The notes: generated by a model from the letters alone, not told the origin. A stretch of 64,000 nt of DNA from Bacillota bacterium (GCA_023457255.1 JAEWMB010000037.1:124001-188000); one strand, 5' to 3'. Shown: positions 18,294 through 27,797, counted from the stretch's first letter. Numbers and translations: made by a program.

Positions 18294-18413
18294 GGACAAA
18301 GATCAAACTGCACAACTTCCAAACATCTTCAGATATTTTGCATCTTTAGATGTTTTGCATCATCCGGCGTTTTCCCGCCATCAGACACTTTTGTACAAAT
18401 TTGACCTTTGTCC
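18294..18413 (-). other. Structured intercistronic RNA element between oppA and oppB
   Basis: A long-range stem pairs 18294-18307 with 18400-18413 (13 of 14 bases, core GGACAAAG/CTTTGTCC). It encloses, on the minus strand, a GGCG/CGCC hairpin and two direct copies of GATGCAAAAYATCTRAA, each able to form an ATCT-AGAT mini-hairpin. It begins 33 bases after the oppA stop. There is no U-tract, so it is not a simple terminator. It could be an mRNA-stabilising or processing element, or an unknown regulatory RNA. Confidence 0.65.
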
Positions 18414-18445
18414 GAATACAAAACAAGTTGAATTTGGTTGGAGCT

Positions 18446-20797
18446 TTATTTCATCTCAAGCTTTTCAATATCATTTGTCCATTCCCAGTAAGTGGTGATA
18501 TCAGGGGTAACTGTCTCCATATTTACACGATCCGCACCGAAAATGATACAGTTTTGTCTCTGGTATACAGGAATTTCAACACCCCAATCAAGAATAATAT
18601 CAAGACAAGTCTTATAGGTTGCTTTTCTGTAGGACTGATCAGCACTCTTTCTAGCATCTAAAATTAATTGATCTAACTGAGAATCAGCAATGTGATAGTG
18701 ATTGGAATCAGAACCACCTTTTCCAATGATATTAGTACTGAAATAAGTCTGATACATATCCGGATCTACAGTTGCTGCCCAGGCAGCAACAAACATTTCC
18801 TGTGTTCCAGCATCTAACTTATCCCACATAACATTAGAATCGGATGGATCATTAATAGTAAGTGTAATACCAATCTTGGCTAAATCTTCTTTTGCTTTTG
18901 TAAGAATTGCAAAGGAAGGATGATCACCTTGTCCACCAGCACCAATGATTACTTCATACTCTAACTTAGCACCTTCCGGAGCCTTTGTGAACTTACCGGA
19001 AGCTTCATCAAAGGTGAATCCTGCTTCCTTTAAGAAATCCGTAGCAGCCTTAAGCGCTGCTTCATATTTCTGGTCAGCAGTCATATCCGCTGCATAGATA
19101 TCTTTACCATCTACGGTCTGAGAGTAAGCTACTCTGTAATCCTCATCCGATTTCTGAGGAGCTGCCCAGGAAGTATTGGAGATAGGATAGTTAATAACAC
19201 TTGCAACTTCTCCATAGTAACTATCAATAGTTACATCACGATATACTGAAAATATAGTAGCAAATGCTTTTCTTAAATTCTTAGAGCTTTCAGAAGCCGG
19301 TTCATCTCCAACTAACATGGTTTCTGCATTTAAACCAATATATCCATAACCAAGATTATCTACTGTGTTTGTAATAATCTTATCACCGGATAATTCTTTG
19401 TTAGAATTGTAGTTTGCAATTTCATCAAAAGCTGCTACACTGCCGGATGGATCCGCGATATCAATGGTACCAGTACCAACACCCGAAATCTTATCCGCTT
19501 CTGCTGTTTCTTTAAACTGAAGATACTTAGTCTTAGGTTGTCCCTTGTAGTAATTTTCATTGGCTTCAAGATAAACAACTTTGTTCTCGTATTTTGTAAA
19601 TTTATAAGGACCCGCCCCCATAGGTTTTGTAGTCTTTTCTTTTACAGAAGATAAATCGCCTCTCGTAAAGCCAAACTTATTATTATCATAATCATATTGA
19701 GACTCATCACCATAGTAGTGCATTGGAGAAATAGAAATACCGCAGATCTTATAGATAGCAGATGCATCAAAACCAGTAGTTACAACTTCAACTTCATTCT
19801 GGCTGATTTTCTTAATACCTGCAATAGTAGGAACTTCTTCTCCGCCTTTTGAAAGTTTCTCTTCTAATAATACATCAGAAACTACGTCTTTTACCTGATC
19901 GGCAAAATAAGTTTCATCCCCTGCATATGCACTGCCAAGTGCTTGATAATTAGCACCATAAGCTGTGATAATATCTTCTACCACTTTCGCTTCCTCTTCT
20001 ACCTTCGAAGCATCATAATTCTCATCTACACTGTAGAAGTTTGCAAATAAATCTTTTGCTACCGGGAATTTATCGGTATACTCTTTGTAAGATTCATTAC
20101 CATAGAGACCTTTTACCCACTCAAGCTCTGAAACTAATGTTGGAGCAATGACTTCTTTATTGATGGCATCCTTAGATGCATCACTTAAATCGGCAAGTTC
20201 TTTAGCAATCTCATTCTCAGTTACTACCGTATTCTCTGCATTTGAATTATTCTTACGATAGTTTAACATACCGACAATTGGTACAGAATATAAAGTAGAA
20301 CTTCCGTCGTAACTAACATCAGATAACACATAATAAGAGAAAATAATATCATCTGCGTCCATTACATGACCATCACTGAATTTAACATCATCACGAATCT
20401 TAATCTTATAAGTGGTGGTGTTAGAAGCTTCATCATTATGAATAGTAATGTCGCTTACACCTTTATAAAGATAATCAGTACCATTGTAGGCTACTGTTTC
20501 ACCTTCAATCGCATTTAAAATTACACCACCGGTTCTGTCCAAAGTTAACATAGGAACTTGTGTTAACTCAACGATATCCATATCATAGCCGCTATCGCCA
20601 AAAAACGGACTAAATTTTTCACTAAACTGCAAGGAACCAACTACTAAAGGTTTGTCAGTATTACCTGTAGTGTTTCCGCCATTTGGGTTCTCCCCCGGCT
20701 GATTGCCACTATTTTTCTTTCCACAAGCTGCTAATGCAACACACATGGATAAAACAAGAAAAACAGACAATGCTTTTTTAAACTTGTTTTTTCTCAT
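18446..20797 (-). CDS. oppA: Oligopeptide-binding lipoprotein (SBP family 5), first operon
   Basis: A 783-residue lipoprotein with signal peptide and lipobox LAAC (Cys25) followed by a Gly/Asn-rich linker. The family-5 binding-protein fold is recognisable from 'TYKIKIRDDVKFSDGHVMDADDIIFSYYVLSD', 'PMGAGPYKFTKYENK' and the C-terminal 'LILDARKSADQSYRKATYKTCLDIILDWGVEIPVYQRQN'. It is longer than usual for the family (roughly 530-600 residues). The extra length is a charged helical stretch around residues 185-330, between the two halves of lobe I. It is the first gene of the operon, with a strong promoter. Confidence 0.93.
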   Translation of the reverse strand: MRKNKFKKALSVFLVLSMCVALAACGKKNSGNQPGENPNGGNTTGNTDKPLVVGSLQFSEKFSPFFGDSGYDMDIVELTQVPMLTLDRTGGVILNAIEGETVAYNGTDYLYKGVSDITIHNDEASNTTTYKIKIRDDVKFSDGHVMDADDIIFSYYVLSDVSYDGSSTLYSVPIVGMLNYRKNNSNAENTVVTENEIAKELADLSDASKDAINKEVIAPTLVSELEWVKGLYGNESYKEYTDKFPVAKDLFANFYSVDENYDASKVEEEAKVVEDIITAYGANYQALGSAYAGDETYFADQVKDVVSDVLLEEKLSKGGEEVPTIAGIKKISQNEVEVVTTGFDASAIYKICGISISPMHYYGDESQYDYDNNKFGFTRGDLSSVKEKTTKPMGAGPYKFTKYENKVVYLEANENYYKGQPKTKYLQFKETAEADKISGVGTGTIDIADPSGSVAAFDEIANYNSNKELSGDKIITNTVDNLGYGYIGLNAETMLVGDEPASESSKNLRKAFATIFSVYRDVTIDSYYGEVASVINYPISNTSWAAPQKSDEDYRVAYSQTVDGKDIYAADMTADQKYEAALKAATDFLKEAGFTFDEASGKFTKAPEGAKLEYEVIIGAGGQGDHPSFAILTKAKEDLAKIGITLTINDPSDSNVMWDKLDAGTQEMFVAAWAATVDPDMYQTYFSTNIIGKGGSDSNHYHIADSQLDQLILDARKSADQSYRKATYKTCLDIILDWGVEIPVYQRQNCIIFGADRVNMETVTPDITTYWEWTNDIEKLEMK

Positions 20798-20848
20798 AGT
20801 CTCTCTCCTTTTTATCAGGTCATAAAATTATGTCCTAGAATATTGAGA

Positions 20849-20877
20849 ATGTTAACATGATTAACTACTTTTGTCAA
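20849..20877 (-). promoter_or_regulatory. Promoter of the first opp operon
   Basis: Minus-strand TTGACA (20872-20877) and TAACAT (20849-20854) are separated by 17 bases. The start point would be near 20842, giving a 45-base leader with a GGAG ribosome site. Confidence 0.75.
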
Positions 20878-20967
20878 CGTGATGGAAACTTGAAAAATTT
20901 TCTAACTATAGAATTCACTACCATATTCATGTACTTTATCACGCTAAATCACTATTGCGTAACATTT

Positions 20968-21564
20968 TTATCCATTTTTGTATCTATTTTTCACAGAATT
21001 ACTTTCTATTTCTGTTATATTTTTGTTAACCGTTTTCTGATTTTTCATGAATAATATTGCTGCACCAATCATAATCAAAATACCGCTTAAAAATATATAA
21101 TCTTTAGAAGCAATCTCTGTGATGTTATAGCGTATCAAATATAAGATTTCGCCTAGTGCACACGCAATAGAAAGAATTAATAAGGATAATGTGGTTTTTT
21201 TCATCCTTTCCACTGTAAAATCATATTCTTTCACTGTCATATCCCCAGTTATATTCAGTAATTTTATTGTTCCCATATTTGTATAGAATATCGGAAGAAA
21301 CAAAAATACATAGGGCAGCACAACATATATAATCCTGGAACCATCATTGTTTAAAAAACCCAAAAAAGCAAACAGCAGAGCAAAAATAATTCCGTAAATT
21401 ACATTGAGCCACTTTGCTTTTTTTATTTTTTTATCATCCATTTGAATACGATAATATTTACCATGGTATATTATGTTCGTTTTCTCTTTTCTCTTCTTTC
21501 CATCTCGGACTATTTCTGTATTAATATCGTAGTCATTGACATACGCTCTTTTTTTAGCCATCAT
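20968..21564 (-). CDS. Hypothetical membrane protein with four membrane segments
   Basis: About 198 residues from the MMAKKRAYVNDYD start. GGGGG lies just before tandem ATGs at 21564 and 21561, of which the second has the better spacing. The longer frame to 21705 has no ribosome site. A hydrophilic N-terminus of about 45 residues (with KKRKEKTNIIYHGKYYRI) is followed by two membrane hairpins (about 50-90 and 125-175) and a polar tail. I do not recognise a family. It is transcribed separately from oppA and ends within 100 bases of the oppA promoter. Confidence 0.6.
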   Translation of the reverse strand: MMAKKRAYVNDYDINTEIVRDGKKRKEKTNIIYHGKYYRIQMDDKKIKKAKWLNVIYGIIFALLFAFLGFLNNDGSRIIYVVLPYVFLFLPIFYTNMGTIKLLNITGDMTVKEYDFTVERMKKTTLSLLILSIACALGEILYLIRYNITEIASKDYIFLSGILIMIGAAILFMKNQKTVNKNITEIESNSVKNRYKNG

Positions 21565-21858
21565 AATCCCCCTTGTTTTACCTGTTTTCCGTTCACTAAA
21601 ATCACTGCGAACTATCATCATACTCCATATTACAGGTAATTCACATAGTGAATTACTGGAAAGATCATGTAGTATTCCCATAAAAGTCTTATATTCTAAT
21701 CCCATGCATGTATTTGGAAACGTCCATTATAGCTGCAATGATTTAAAATAGCGATTGAGAGAAATAGCAAAGATTAGAACGAGAAAAGAATTAAGGAAAC
21801 ACTAAGATAAATGAGTTCTGCTGAATACAGGCTCAGCCTCTTGGCGGCATAAAGAAAT

Positions 21859-21885
21859 AGCGCAGCAGTCAAAAACCGCTACGCT
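21859..21885 (-). terminator. Possible terminator of the 106-residue membrane protein gene
   Basis: AGCGCAGC (21859-21866) pairs with GCTACGCT (21878-21885), with one mismatch, followed on the minus strand by ATTTCTTTAT. The U-tract is weak. I see nothing else in 21565-21956. Confidence 0.4.
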
Positions 21886-21956
21886 GTTAAATCTAATTTT
21901 AGAAGTTTCCTATATAAAATATAATAGGATAAGTCTTTTTTTGTTTTGAGCGTTTT

Positions 21957-22277
21957 TTATATTAGGGTAATTAGGAATATTAAAATAGCACCTATTACGC
22001 CTATAATTAATGCAAATGGCAGGAACACTACTAAAGCAGACAGAAATAATGCCATACGATCATTTTTTTCTAAAGAAATTTCAGTCTCTCTTTGCTCTTC
22101 CTTATTAAAAGAACTCTCATCAACTTGATTCATCTCTTCCTTTCCATTCGCTCGGTCTTCACTAAATTCTTCTTGAATAACTGAAGCTGTCTTTATTTCT
22201 GTATCATTACCGCTAAGACTTTTGTTTTTCTCCTGAAGCAAATCCATGGCTCTTTTCATTCTCTTTTGATATAACAT
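21957..22277 (-). CDS. Small hypothetical protein with a C-terminal membrane segment
   Basis: A 106-residue protein. The first 75 residues are highly charged and rich in Glu, Lys and Ser. The last 30 are strongly hydrophobic, long enough for one membrane segment or a tight hairpin. No family is recognised. GGATGGG precedes the ATG. It sits between two opp operons on the same strand. A perfect hairpin terminator separates it from the second one, so it is probably transcribed alone. Confidence 0.55.
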   Translation of the reverse strand: MLYQKRMKRAMDLLQEKNKSLSGNDTEIKTASVIQEEFSEDRANGKEEMNQVDESSFNKEEQRETEISLEKNDRMALFLSALVVFLPFALIIGVIGAILIFLITLI

Positions 22278-22359
22278 AGGCCCATCCTTTTTTTATACAG
22301 GGAACTATTTCTCTTCTAATAACATAAGGAATTAAAATGTATTCTCCTGTTATGAATAA

Positions 22360-22400
22360 ATCCGTAGTATCTGTTATTTTTATCGGCAGATACTACGGAT
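22360..22400 (-). terminator. Terminator of the second opp operon
   Basis: A 14-base perfect stem (22360-22373 with 22387-22400) and a 13-base loop, followed on the minus strand by TTTATTC, 12 bases after the oppF stop. Confidence 0.85.
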
Positions 22401-22411
22401 AATCTTAATTC

Positions 22412-23902
22412 TTAATCTTTTTTAACATCTAGCTTATGATGACATGCCACAAAGTGACCGGGGCGAATTTCTTCCCATTCAGGAGCTACAATTCGGCATT
22501 CCTCCGTACAGTAACGGCAACGTGTATTAAACTTACAGCCCTTTGGCGGATTCACCGGACTTGGAATATCTCCTTCCAGGAGAATACGTTCTTTCTCATC
22601 GTCTAAGTCCGTTGTAGGAATTGCTGATAATAACGCTTCCGTATATGGATGTGTCGGGTGTTCAAATAACTCTTTGGTATCTGCCAATTCGACTAAGTTA
22701 CCAAGATACATAACACCAACACGATCTGAAATATACTTAATTACACTTAAATCATGTGAAATAAAAAGATAAGTTAGGTTCTCTTGTTCTTTTAAGTCTA
22801 ATAATAGGTTGATAACCTGGGACTGAATCGAAACATCGAGAGCAGAAACTGCTTCATCACAAACAACAAACTTTGGTTTTAATGCTAAAGAACGCGCAAT
22901 ACCAATACGCTGTCTTTGGCCACCTGAAAATTGATGTGGATAACGATTGATGAAGTATGGCGCTAAACCACAACGTTCCATTACACTAAGAATATAATCC
23001 TGCATCTCTGTATTATTTCTGGCATAATATTCGTGGGCTAATAACCCCTCACCAATAATCTGTCCTACTGTCATTCTTGGATTTAGGGAAGAATAAGGAT
23101 CCTGAAATATAAGCTGTAAGTCTTTACGAAGCTGGCGGCTTTCTTCTACTGTAAGTTTTGCTAAGTTAATCCCCTTATCCCGGTATGCTTCATACCGGTC
23201 AAAATCCGGAGAATTTTTTGTCTTCTGCATCAGTTCATAGATAGAATCTCTTGCACTCTTTAACCGTAATTTTGCATCAGATAATTCCTTAGTAATTTTA
23301 GCTGCCTTCTCCTTATTATCGGCATTTTTCGCTTTCTTTAAACTATCCTTTAGCTCCCGAACTTTAACACCTTCGTGGTATTCTTTTAATAATAGGTCTG
23401 ATACCGGCTGTAAATCGTCCAGTACAAAAAAACCACCAATAAGCTGTACCATATCAAGGAAACAATCATTGGCGGCCTTTTCTGCCGCTCTCACCTTTTC
23501 CTTATGAAATAGCTTTTCTTTCTCCGTTAACGTTTCATGCTCTGCACGTACGGCTTCTACCTTATGACGGAGGATTTTTAAATTATTCTTATAAGAATTT
23601 AAGTTCTTTAAAATATCTTCCACATATTTTGGTGCAATTTCATCGATGTCACGTCCGTAATATATGGTACGTCCATCCGTCTGATGATAAAGCTGCAGGA
23701 TCGCTCGTCCTAAGGTAGACTTTCCGCATCCGGACTCGCCTACAAGGCCAACGGTCTCTCCCTCATAAATATCAAGTGTGATACCGTCATTTGCTTTTAC
23801 ATAAAGCTGCTCTTTTTGAAATACATTTTTCTTCTTCACAGGAAAATACTGTTTCATATTCTCAATGTGGATCAATTTTTTTCTTGTCTTATTGTTCTCC
23901 AT
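22412..23902 (-). CDS. oppF: Oligopeptide ABC ATPase (OppF type) with a helical insert in the nucleotide-binding domain
   Basis: A 496-residue protein against about 330-345 for the family. Walker A is GESGCGKS (residues 55-62). The Q-loop 'LIFQDPYSSLNPR' only comes at 264-276 instead of about 45 residues later than Walker A. The extra stretch of about 155 residues (roughly 91-245) is rich in Lys, Glu, Leu and Ala and looks like two long coiled-coil helices split by a hydrophobic patch (MVQLIGGFFVLDDL). Signature FSGGQRQR, 'CDEAVSALD' and the Cys-rich C-terminus (CKFNTRCRYCTEEC) are intact. Walker B is followed by Glu-Ala rather than Glu-Pro. The start overlaps the oppD end by 14 bases. Confidence 0.93.
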   Translation of the reverse strand: MENNKTRKKLIHIENMKQYFPVKKKNVFQKEQLYVKANDGITLDIYEGETVGLVGESGCGKSTLGRAILQLYHQTDGRTIYYGRDIDEIAPKYVEDILKNLNSYKNNLKILRHKVEAVRAEHETLTEKEKLFHKEKVRAAEKAANDCFLDMVQLIGGFFVLDDLQPVSDLLLKEYHEGVKVRELKDSLKKAKNADNKEKAAKITKELSDAKLRLKSARDSIYELMQKTKNSPDFDRYEAYRDKGINLAKLTVEESRQLRKDLQLIFQDPYSSLNPRMTVGQIIGEGLLAHEYYARNNTEMQDYILSVMERCGLAPYFINRYPHQFSGGQRQRIGIARSLALKPKFVVCDEAVSALDVSIQSQVINLLLDLKEQENLTYLFISHDLSVIKYISDRVGVMYLGNLVELADTKELFEHPTHPYTEALLSAIPTTDLDDEKERILLEGDIPSPVNPPKGCKFNTRCRYCTEECRIVAPEWEEIRPGHFVACHHKLDVKKD

Positions 23903-24887
23903 TCGACCGAACCCCCTTTTCAGGATAGAAGCAACGAATCGGATGACCAGGTTCTACGTCTTTTAGTTCCGGCTCAGACTCACGGCATTTGTCAGTTGCA
24001 TACTTGCATCTCGGTGCAAATTTACATCCTTTCGGTAAATCAAGAGGATGAGGAACTGCTCCAGGGATTGCCTCCAATCGTACGCCTGCCGGTGTATCCA
24101 GTCTCGGAATGGAATACATAAGACCTTCCGTATATGGATGGGAATACTTACTATTCTTTGCAAATATCGTTGTAACCGGTGCCATTTCGACTACCTGTCC
24201 GCAATACATAACAGCAACATCGTCTGCCATTTCCTTAATAACACCAAGGTCATGAGTGATAAACAGGATTGAGGTACCGTTTTCGCCTTTTAAGTCATTC
24301 ATCAATTTTAATATCTGCGCCTGAATTGTAACATCAAGAGCAGTTGTTGGTTCATCGGCAATCAATAACTTGGGACGGCAAGCAAGTGCCATAGCAATCA
24401 TAACACGTTGTCTCATACCACCAGATAATTGATGAGGATACTGCTTTACTACTGTCTCCGGATTTGGAATACGAACCGCAGACAACATCTTAATAACCTG
24501 CACTTTTGCTTCCCTTTTTGACATACCCTGATGGATACGAAAAGGTTCTGCAACCTGCCGTTCCACTGTAAAAATGGGATTTAGGCTTGTCATAGGTTCC
24601 TGGAAAATAACTGAGATATCATTTCCTCTTACCTTACACATATCATTTTTTGTAACTTCCGCAAGATTCTTCCCATTATAAGTAATTTTTCCACTATCAA
24701 TATAACCATTTCCGTCCAGCAGCTTTAAAATGCTCATTGCAGAAACACTTTTACCGGAACCGCTTTCTCCAACGATTCCTAATGTTTTACCTTCATCTAC
24801 TTTATAAGAAACACCGTTAACTGCCTTTACAATACCCCGCTTCGTTGTGAAAAAGGTATGTAAATCTTTGATCTCTAGTAATGCCAT
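23889..24887 (-). CDS. oppD: Oligopeptide ABC importer ATPase (OppD type), second operon
   Basis: A 332-residue ATPase of normal length. Walker A GESGSGKS near residue 40, Q-loop 'IFQEPMTSLNP', signature LSGGMRQR, 'ADEPTTALD' and the Cys-containing oligopeptide tail (CKFAPRCKYATDKC) are all seen. It lacks the basic N-terminal extension of the first operon's OppD. AGGTAGG lies before ATG. The coding region overlaps the start of oppF and follows oppC after nine bases, so these subunits are translationally linked. Confidence 0.95.
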   Translation of the reverse strand: MALLEIKDLHTFFTTKRGIVKAVNGVSYKVDEGKTLGIVGESGSGKSVSAMSILKLLDGNGYIDSGKITYNGKNLAEVTKNDMCKVRGNDISVIFQEPMTSLNPIFTVERQVAEPFRIHQGMSKREAKVQVIKMLSAVRIPNPETVVKQYPHQLSGGMRQRVMIAMALACRPKLLIADEPTTALDVTIQAQILKLMNDLKGENGTSILFITHDLGVIKEMADDVAVMYCGQVVEMAPVTTIFAKNSKYSHPYTEGLMYSIPRLDTPAGVRLEAIPGAVPHPLDLPKGCKFAPRCKYATDKCRESEPELKDVEPGHPIRCFYPEKGVRSNGEQ

Positions 24888-24896
24888 ACTAATTAC

Positions 24897-26735
24897 CTAC
24901 CTTTCACTGGATTTTGGATCAATTGCATCCGTTAGGCCATCACCGATTAAGTTAATACAAACGGTACAAATACCGAGTGCAATCGATGGGAACACCCATC
25001 TCCACCAGTTATACTGGATGATAACAGAATTATTGCATCCATATAGCATATTACCCCATGTTGGTGTTGGCGGCTGCACACCAAATCCTAGATAGGAAAG
25101 GATTGCCTCAATTAACATACAACCTGCAAAGTCAAGGGTTGCGGTAACAATAATAACATTAACAACATTCGGAAGAATATGACGGAATACAATTCCTCGT
25201 TCTTTTACTCCAACAGCCTTTGCTGCTGTAACGAATTCTTTTTCGCGCTCTGCAAGTACCTGTGCACGCACAAGTCTTGATAATGGAGGCCACGACAATA
25301 TACCTAATACTACCATGATTATCATCATACGCTGATTTTCCGCCACTCTTGAACCTAAAACTGCCGAGAGCATTAACGCAAATGGTAAGAATGGCAGAGA
25401 GGAGATAACTTCTGTAAAGCGTTGCAAAATCATGTCCACTTTACCGCCAAAATAACCGGAGACACAGCCGACAACGATACCAATACAAGTTGAAATAATA
25501 ACGGATATCGCACCGATTGTCATGGTTGTCTTACCACCATTGACAATTCGATTTAAAATATCACGTCCTAAATTGTCTGTACCAAGTATGTATCCCTTTA
25601 ATCCCCAGGAATAAACATTACCATCTGAAGAAGTAACATAGTTCTGATAATATCCGGTAAATACCTTATCAATACCAATACCGTCTAATTTACTAGGTAC
25701 CGTAGCTTGTTTAAAATAATCAGAGCCCCAGCAATAAATCTCATTTTTTTCTGTTATTGCAGTATAGTGATAACGTCCTGCAAAAAGTTCTATTGGTTTG
25801 GAGGCAAACTCAGGGATCTTATTTTCATTTTTCGTAAAGCTTCCCCAAGTTACTACCTGACCATCTTCTTTTAATGCGGATACTGTATATAAAGTTGCTG
25901 CAATATCAACAACTCCGGCTTCTAACCCTTCCGGAATTTCAGAATATGCATTCTTTTGTTTACCAAGATAAAGGACGCTTCCATCTTTTGATAATGCAAG
26001 CAATGCTTCTCCAGTAAATGCAACCTTTTCAATACTTCCTTCATTCTTTTTCTTAATCTTGATGTCATTCATGTTAGTATTACCCCAAACATAAATGTAA
26101 CCATCTTCTGTTACTGCCGCAGTACATTGATAACCACAGATAATTTGTTTTACATTATCTACTCTCTTTAGTTCCGGTGGAATATCAAGCTGTCCCGCAC
26201 GGCCATTACCCCAGGCATAAATCTGACCGTTTTCGTCCATCGCAACCGCATGGTCAATACCAACTGCAACTTTCACAATTTTAGTATTCTTTACCTCTTC
26301 CGGAATGCTGGAAATATTAATCATATTTGTAATCTTGGTTTTACCCCAAGTATAAATCTTACCATTATTATCAACGCCAATACAAAATGTTGCGCCGACT
26401 GCAATGTCTGCAATCCCGTTTTTCTTTAACTCTGTCGGCATGTCCTGCATATTAAGACCAGGAGCTACATTTTGCTGCGTTGTATCGGAATAAGAATTAT
26501 CCAATTTAAAAAATAGCGGACCAATAATTACAATAAGAAACATAATTAAGAACACGATAAGTCCAAACATTGAAATCTTTTTAGAGCGAAAACGTTTCAC
26601 TATAGTACGAAGTGGACTTTGTACTTGTTCCTCCTCTAAGAAATTCAGTTCCGGTCTCTCCCCCAGGAACATTCTGCGAAACCAGCTATACTTCTTGGAG
26701 GAATTGACTTTTTGTTTATTTTTTTCTTTGCTCAT
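24897..26735 (-). CDS. oppC: Oligopeptide ABC permease (OppC type) carrying a seven-bladed RCC1-like propeller
   Basis: A 612-residue protein. Hydrophilic N-terminus, membrane segment 1 (about 58-78), then an insert (about 105-382), then the OppC entry motif GTDNLGRDILNRIVNGGKTTM and five more membrane segments with the permease loop. The insert holds seven RCC1-type repeats, each of the form 'i.kia.G..h..al..dG.vy.WG' (last residues of the repeats near 133, 178, 220, 260, 300, 339 and 380). This is one complete beta-propeller placed outside the membrane between segments 1 and 2. Blade 4 is degenerate (LYLGK instead of xxWGx). ATG 26735 is used because AGGAGG is seven bases before it. Confidence 0.93.
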   Translation of the reverse strand: MSKEKNKQKVNSSKKYSWFRRMFLGERPELNFLEEEQVQSPLRTIVKRFRSKKISMFGLIVFLIMFLIVIIGPLFFKLDNSYSDTTQQNVAPGLNMQDMPTELKKNGIADIAVGATFCIGVDNNGKIYTWGKTKITNMINISSIPEEVKNTKIVKVAVGIDHAVAMDENGQIYAWGNGRAGQLDIPPELKRVDNVKQIICGYQCTAAVTEDGYIYVWGNTNMNDIKIKKKNEGSIEKVAFTGEALLALSKDGSVLYLGKQKNAYSEIPEGLEAGVVDIAATLYTVSALKEDGQVVTWGSFTKNENKIPEFASKPIELFAGRYHYTAITEKNEIYCWGSDYFKQATVPSKLDGIGIDKVFTGYYQNYVTSSDGNVYSWGLKGYILGTDNLGRDILNRIVNGGKTTMTIGAISVIISTCIGIVVGCVSGYFGGKVDMILQRFTEVISSLPFLPFALMLSAVLGSRVAENQRMMIIMVVLGILSWPPLSRLVRAQVLAEREKEFVTAAKAVGVKERGIVFRHILPNVVNVIIVTATLDFAGCMLIEAILSYLGFGVQPPTPTWGNMLYGCNNSVIIQYNWWRWVFPSIALGICTVCINLIGDGLTDAIDPKSSER

Positions 26736-26746
26736 TCCCATTCCTC

Positions 26747-27742
26747 CTATTTATTAATACGCACTCTTGGGTCTACAATACCATAACTTAAATCTATAAT
26801 TAAGTTACCTACTAAACTTATAATCACATAAAACATCTGCAGCGCAAGTACTACCTCGAAATCTTTCGCATTCAAAGATGATATGTATAAACTTCCGATA
26901 CCATTTAAGGAGAATGCATTTTCTATAACAACCGAACCACTGAAGATACTTAAAAACCATCCAATAATTAAAGTAATTACTGGCAATAAAGCATTTCTCC
27001 AAGCATGGGAATAGATAACAACTTTTTCCTTTAATCCCTTTGCTCTTGCAGTTCTAATGTAGTCTTGATGCAATGCATCATTCATCGCACGGCGAACATA
27101 ACGTGTCATACCGCCTAATGATGCAAAGGTCATAACAATAAGAGGTAAGGCTAAATAGTAGCAACGATCCCAAAACCATTGCATAGAACTTGTAAATTCC
27201 TTACCCGGAGTATTCATTCCACTAACTGGAAAGATTTTTAATTTAACAGCAAACAAATAAATAAATGTTAATGCTATGATGAATTGGGGCAAACTATACC
27301 CTAATATAGTAAATACTTGCACCCCCTGGTCAAATCTCGATCCCTTCCGGACCGCACATAGAATACCTAATGGTATTGTAATTACTAAAGCTACCAAGGT
27401 AGCTATAATGTTAATCAATGCCGTATTTAATAACGGAGTTTTAATAATGTTGATAACCTCATCCTTATATACGCTTGAGGTACCAAATTCACCATGAAAT
27501 AATCCTGTAAACCATTTTGTATAACGCACGATCAATGGGTCGTTTAGTCCTAAACGTTCTCGTGCTAACTGATATTCCATATTATACTCTTCTACAGTCA
27601 TCTTTGTTGATTGTCTTAGAACTTCCACTTCTGCTCTAGCTCTATCTCCCGGTATCAGGTTATAGATAAAAAACATTAGGAAAGATAACACCACAAAAAC
27701 GCCTGCCATATAAATGAGTCGTTTCCCAACATACCTAAGCAT
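26747..27742 (-). CDS. oppB: Oligopeptide ABC permease (OppB type), second operon
   Basis: A 331-residue permease with about six membrane segments and the permease loop 'MNDALHQDYIRTARAKGLKEKVVIYSHAWRN'. I start it at ATG 27742 (MLRYVGKRLIYMAG), the normal OppB beginning. The upstream in-frame extension to 27802 would run through the terminator-like hairpin at 27773-27797 and is not credible. It is the second gene of the operon, behind oppA and that hairpin. Its own ribosome site is weak, which fits lower expression than oppA. Confidence 0.93.
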   Translation of the reverse strand: MLRYVGKRLIYMAGVFVVLSFLMFFIYNLIPGDRARAEVEVLRQSTKMTVEEYNMEYQLARERLGLNDPLIVRYTKWFTGLFHGEFGTSSVYKDEVINIIKTPLLNTALINIIATLVALVITIPLGILCAVRKGSRFDQGVQVFTILGYSLPQFIIALTFIYLFAVKLKIFPVSGMNTPGKEFTSSMQWFWDRCYYLALPLIVMTFASLGGMTRYVRRAMNDALHQDYIRTARAKGLKEKVVIYSHAWRNALLPVITLIIGWFLSIFSGSVVIENAFSLNGIGSLYISSLNAKDFEVVLALQMFYVIISLVGNLIIDLSYGIVDPRVRINK

Positions 27743-27768
27743 CTTTTTCCCAACTTTCCATTTGTGAG

Positions 27769-27797
27769 CAAAAATAGGGCATGTAACATGCCCTATT
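27769..27797 (-). terminator. Terminator-like hairpin between oppA and oppB, second operon
   Basis: An 11-base perfect stem (27773-27783 with 27787-27797) and 3-base loop, followed on the minus strand by TTTTT, 24 bases after the oppA stop. Partial read-through would explain how downstream subunits are made at lower levels. Confidence 0.85.
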
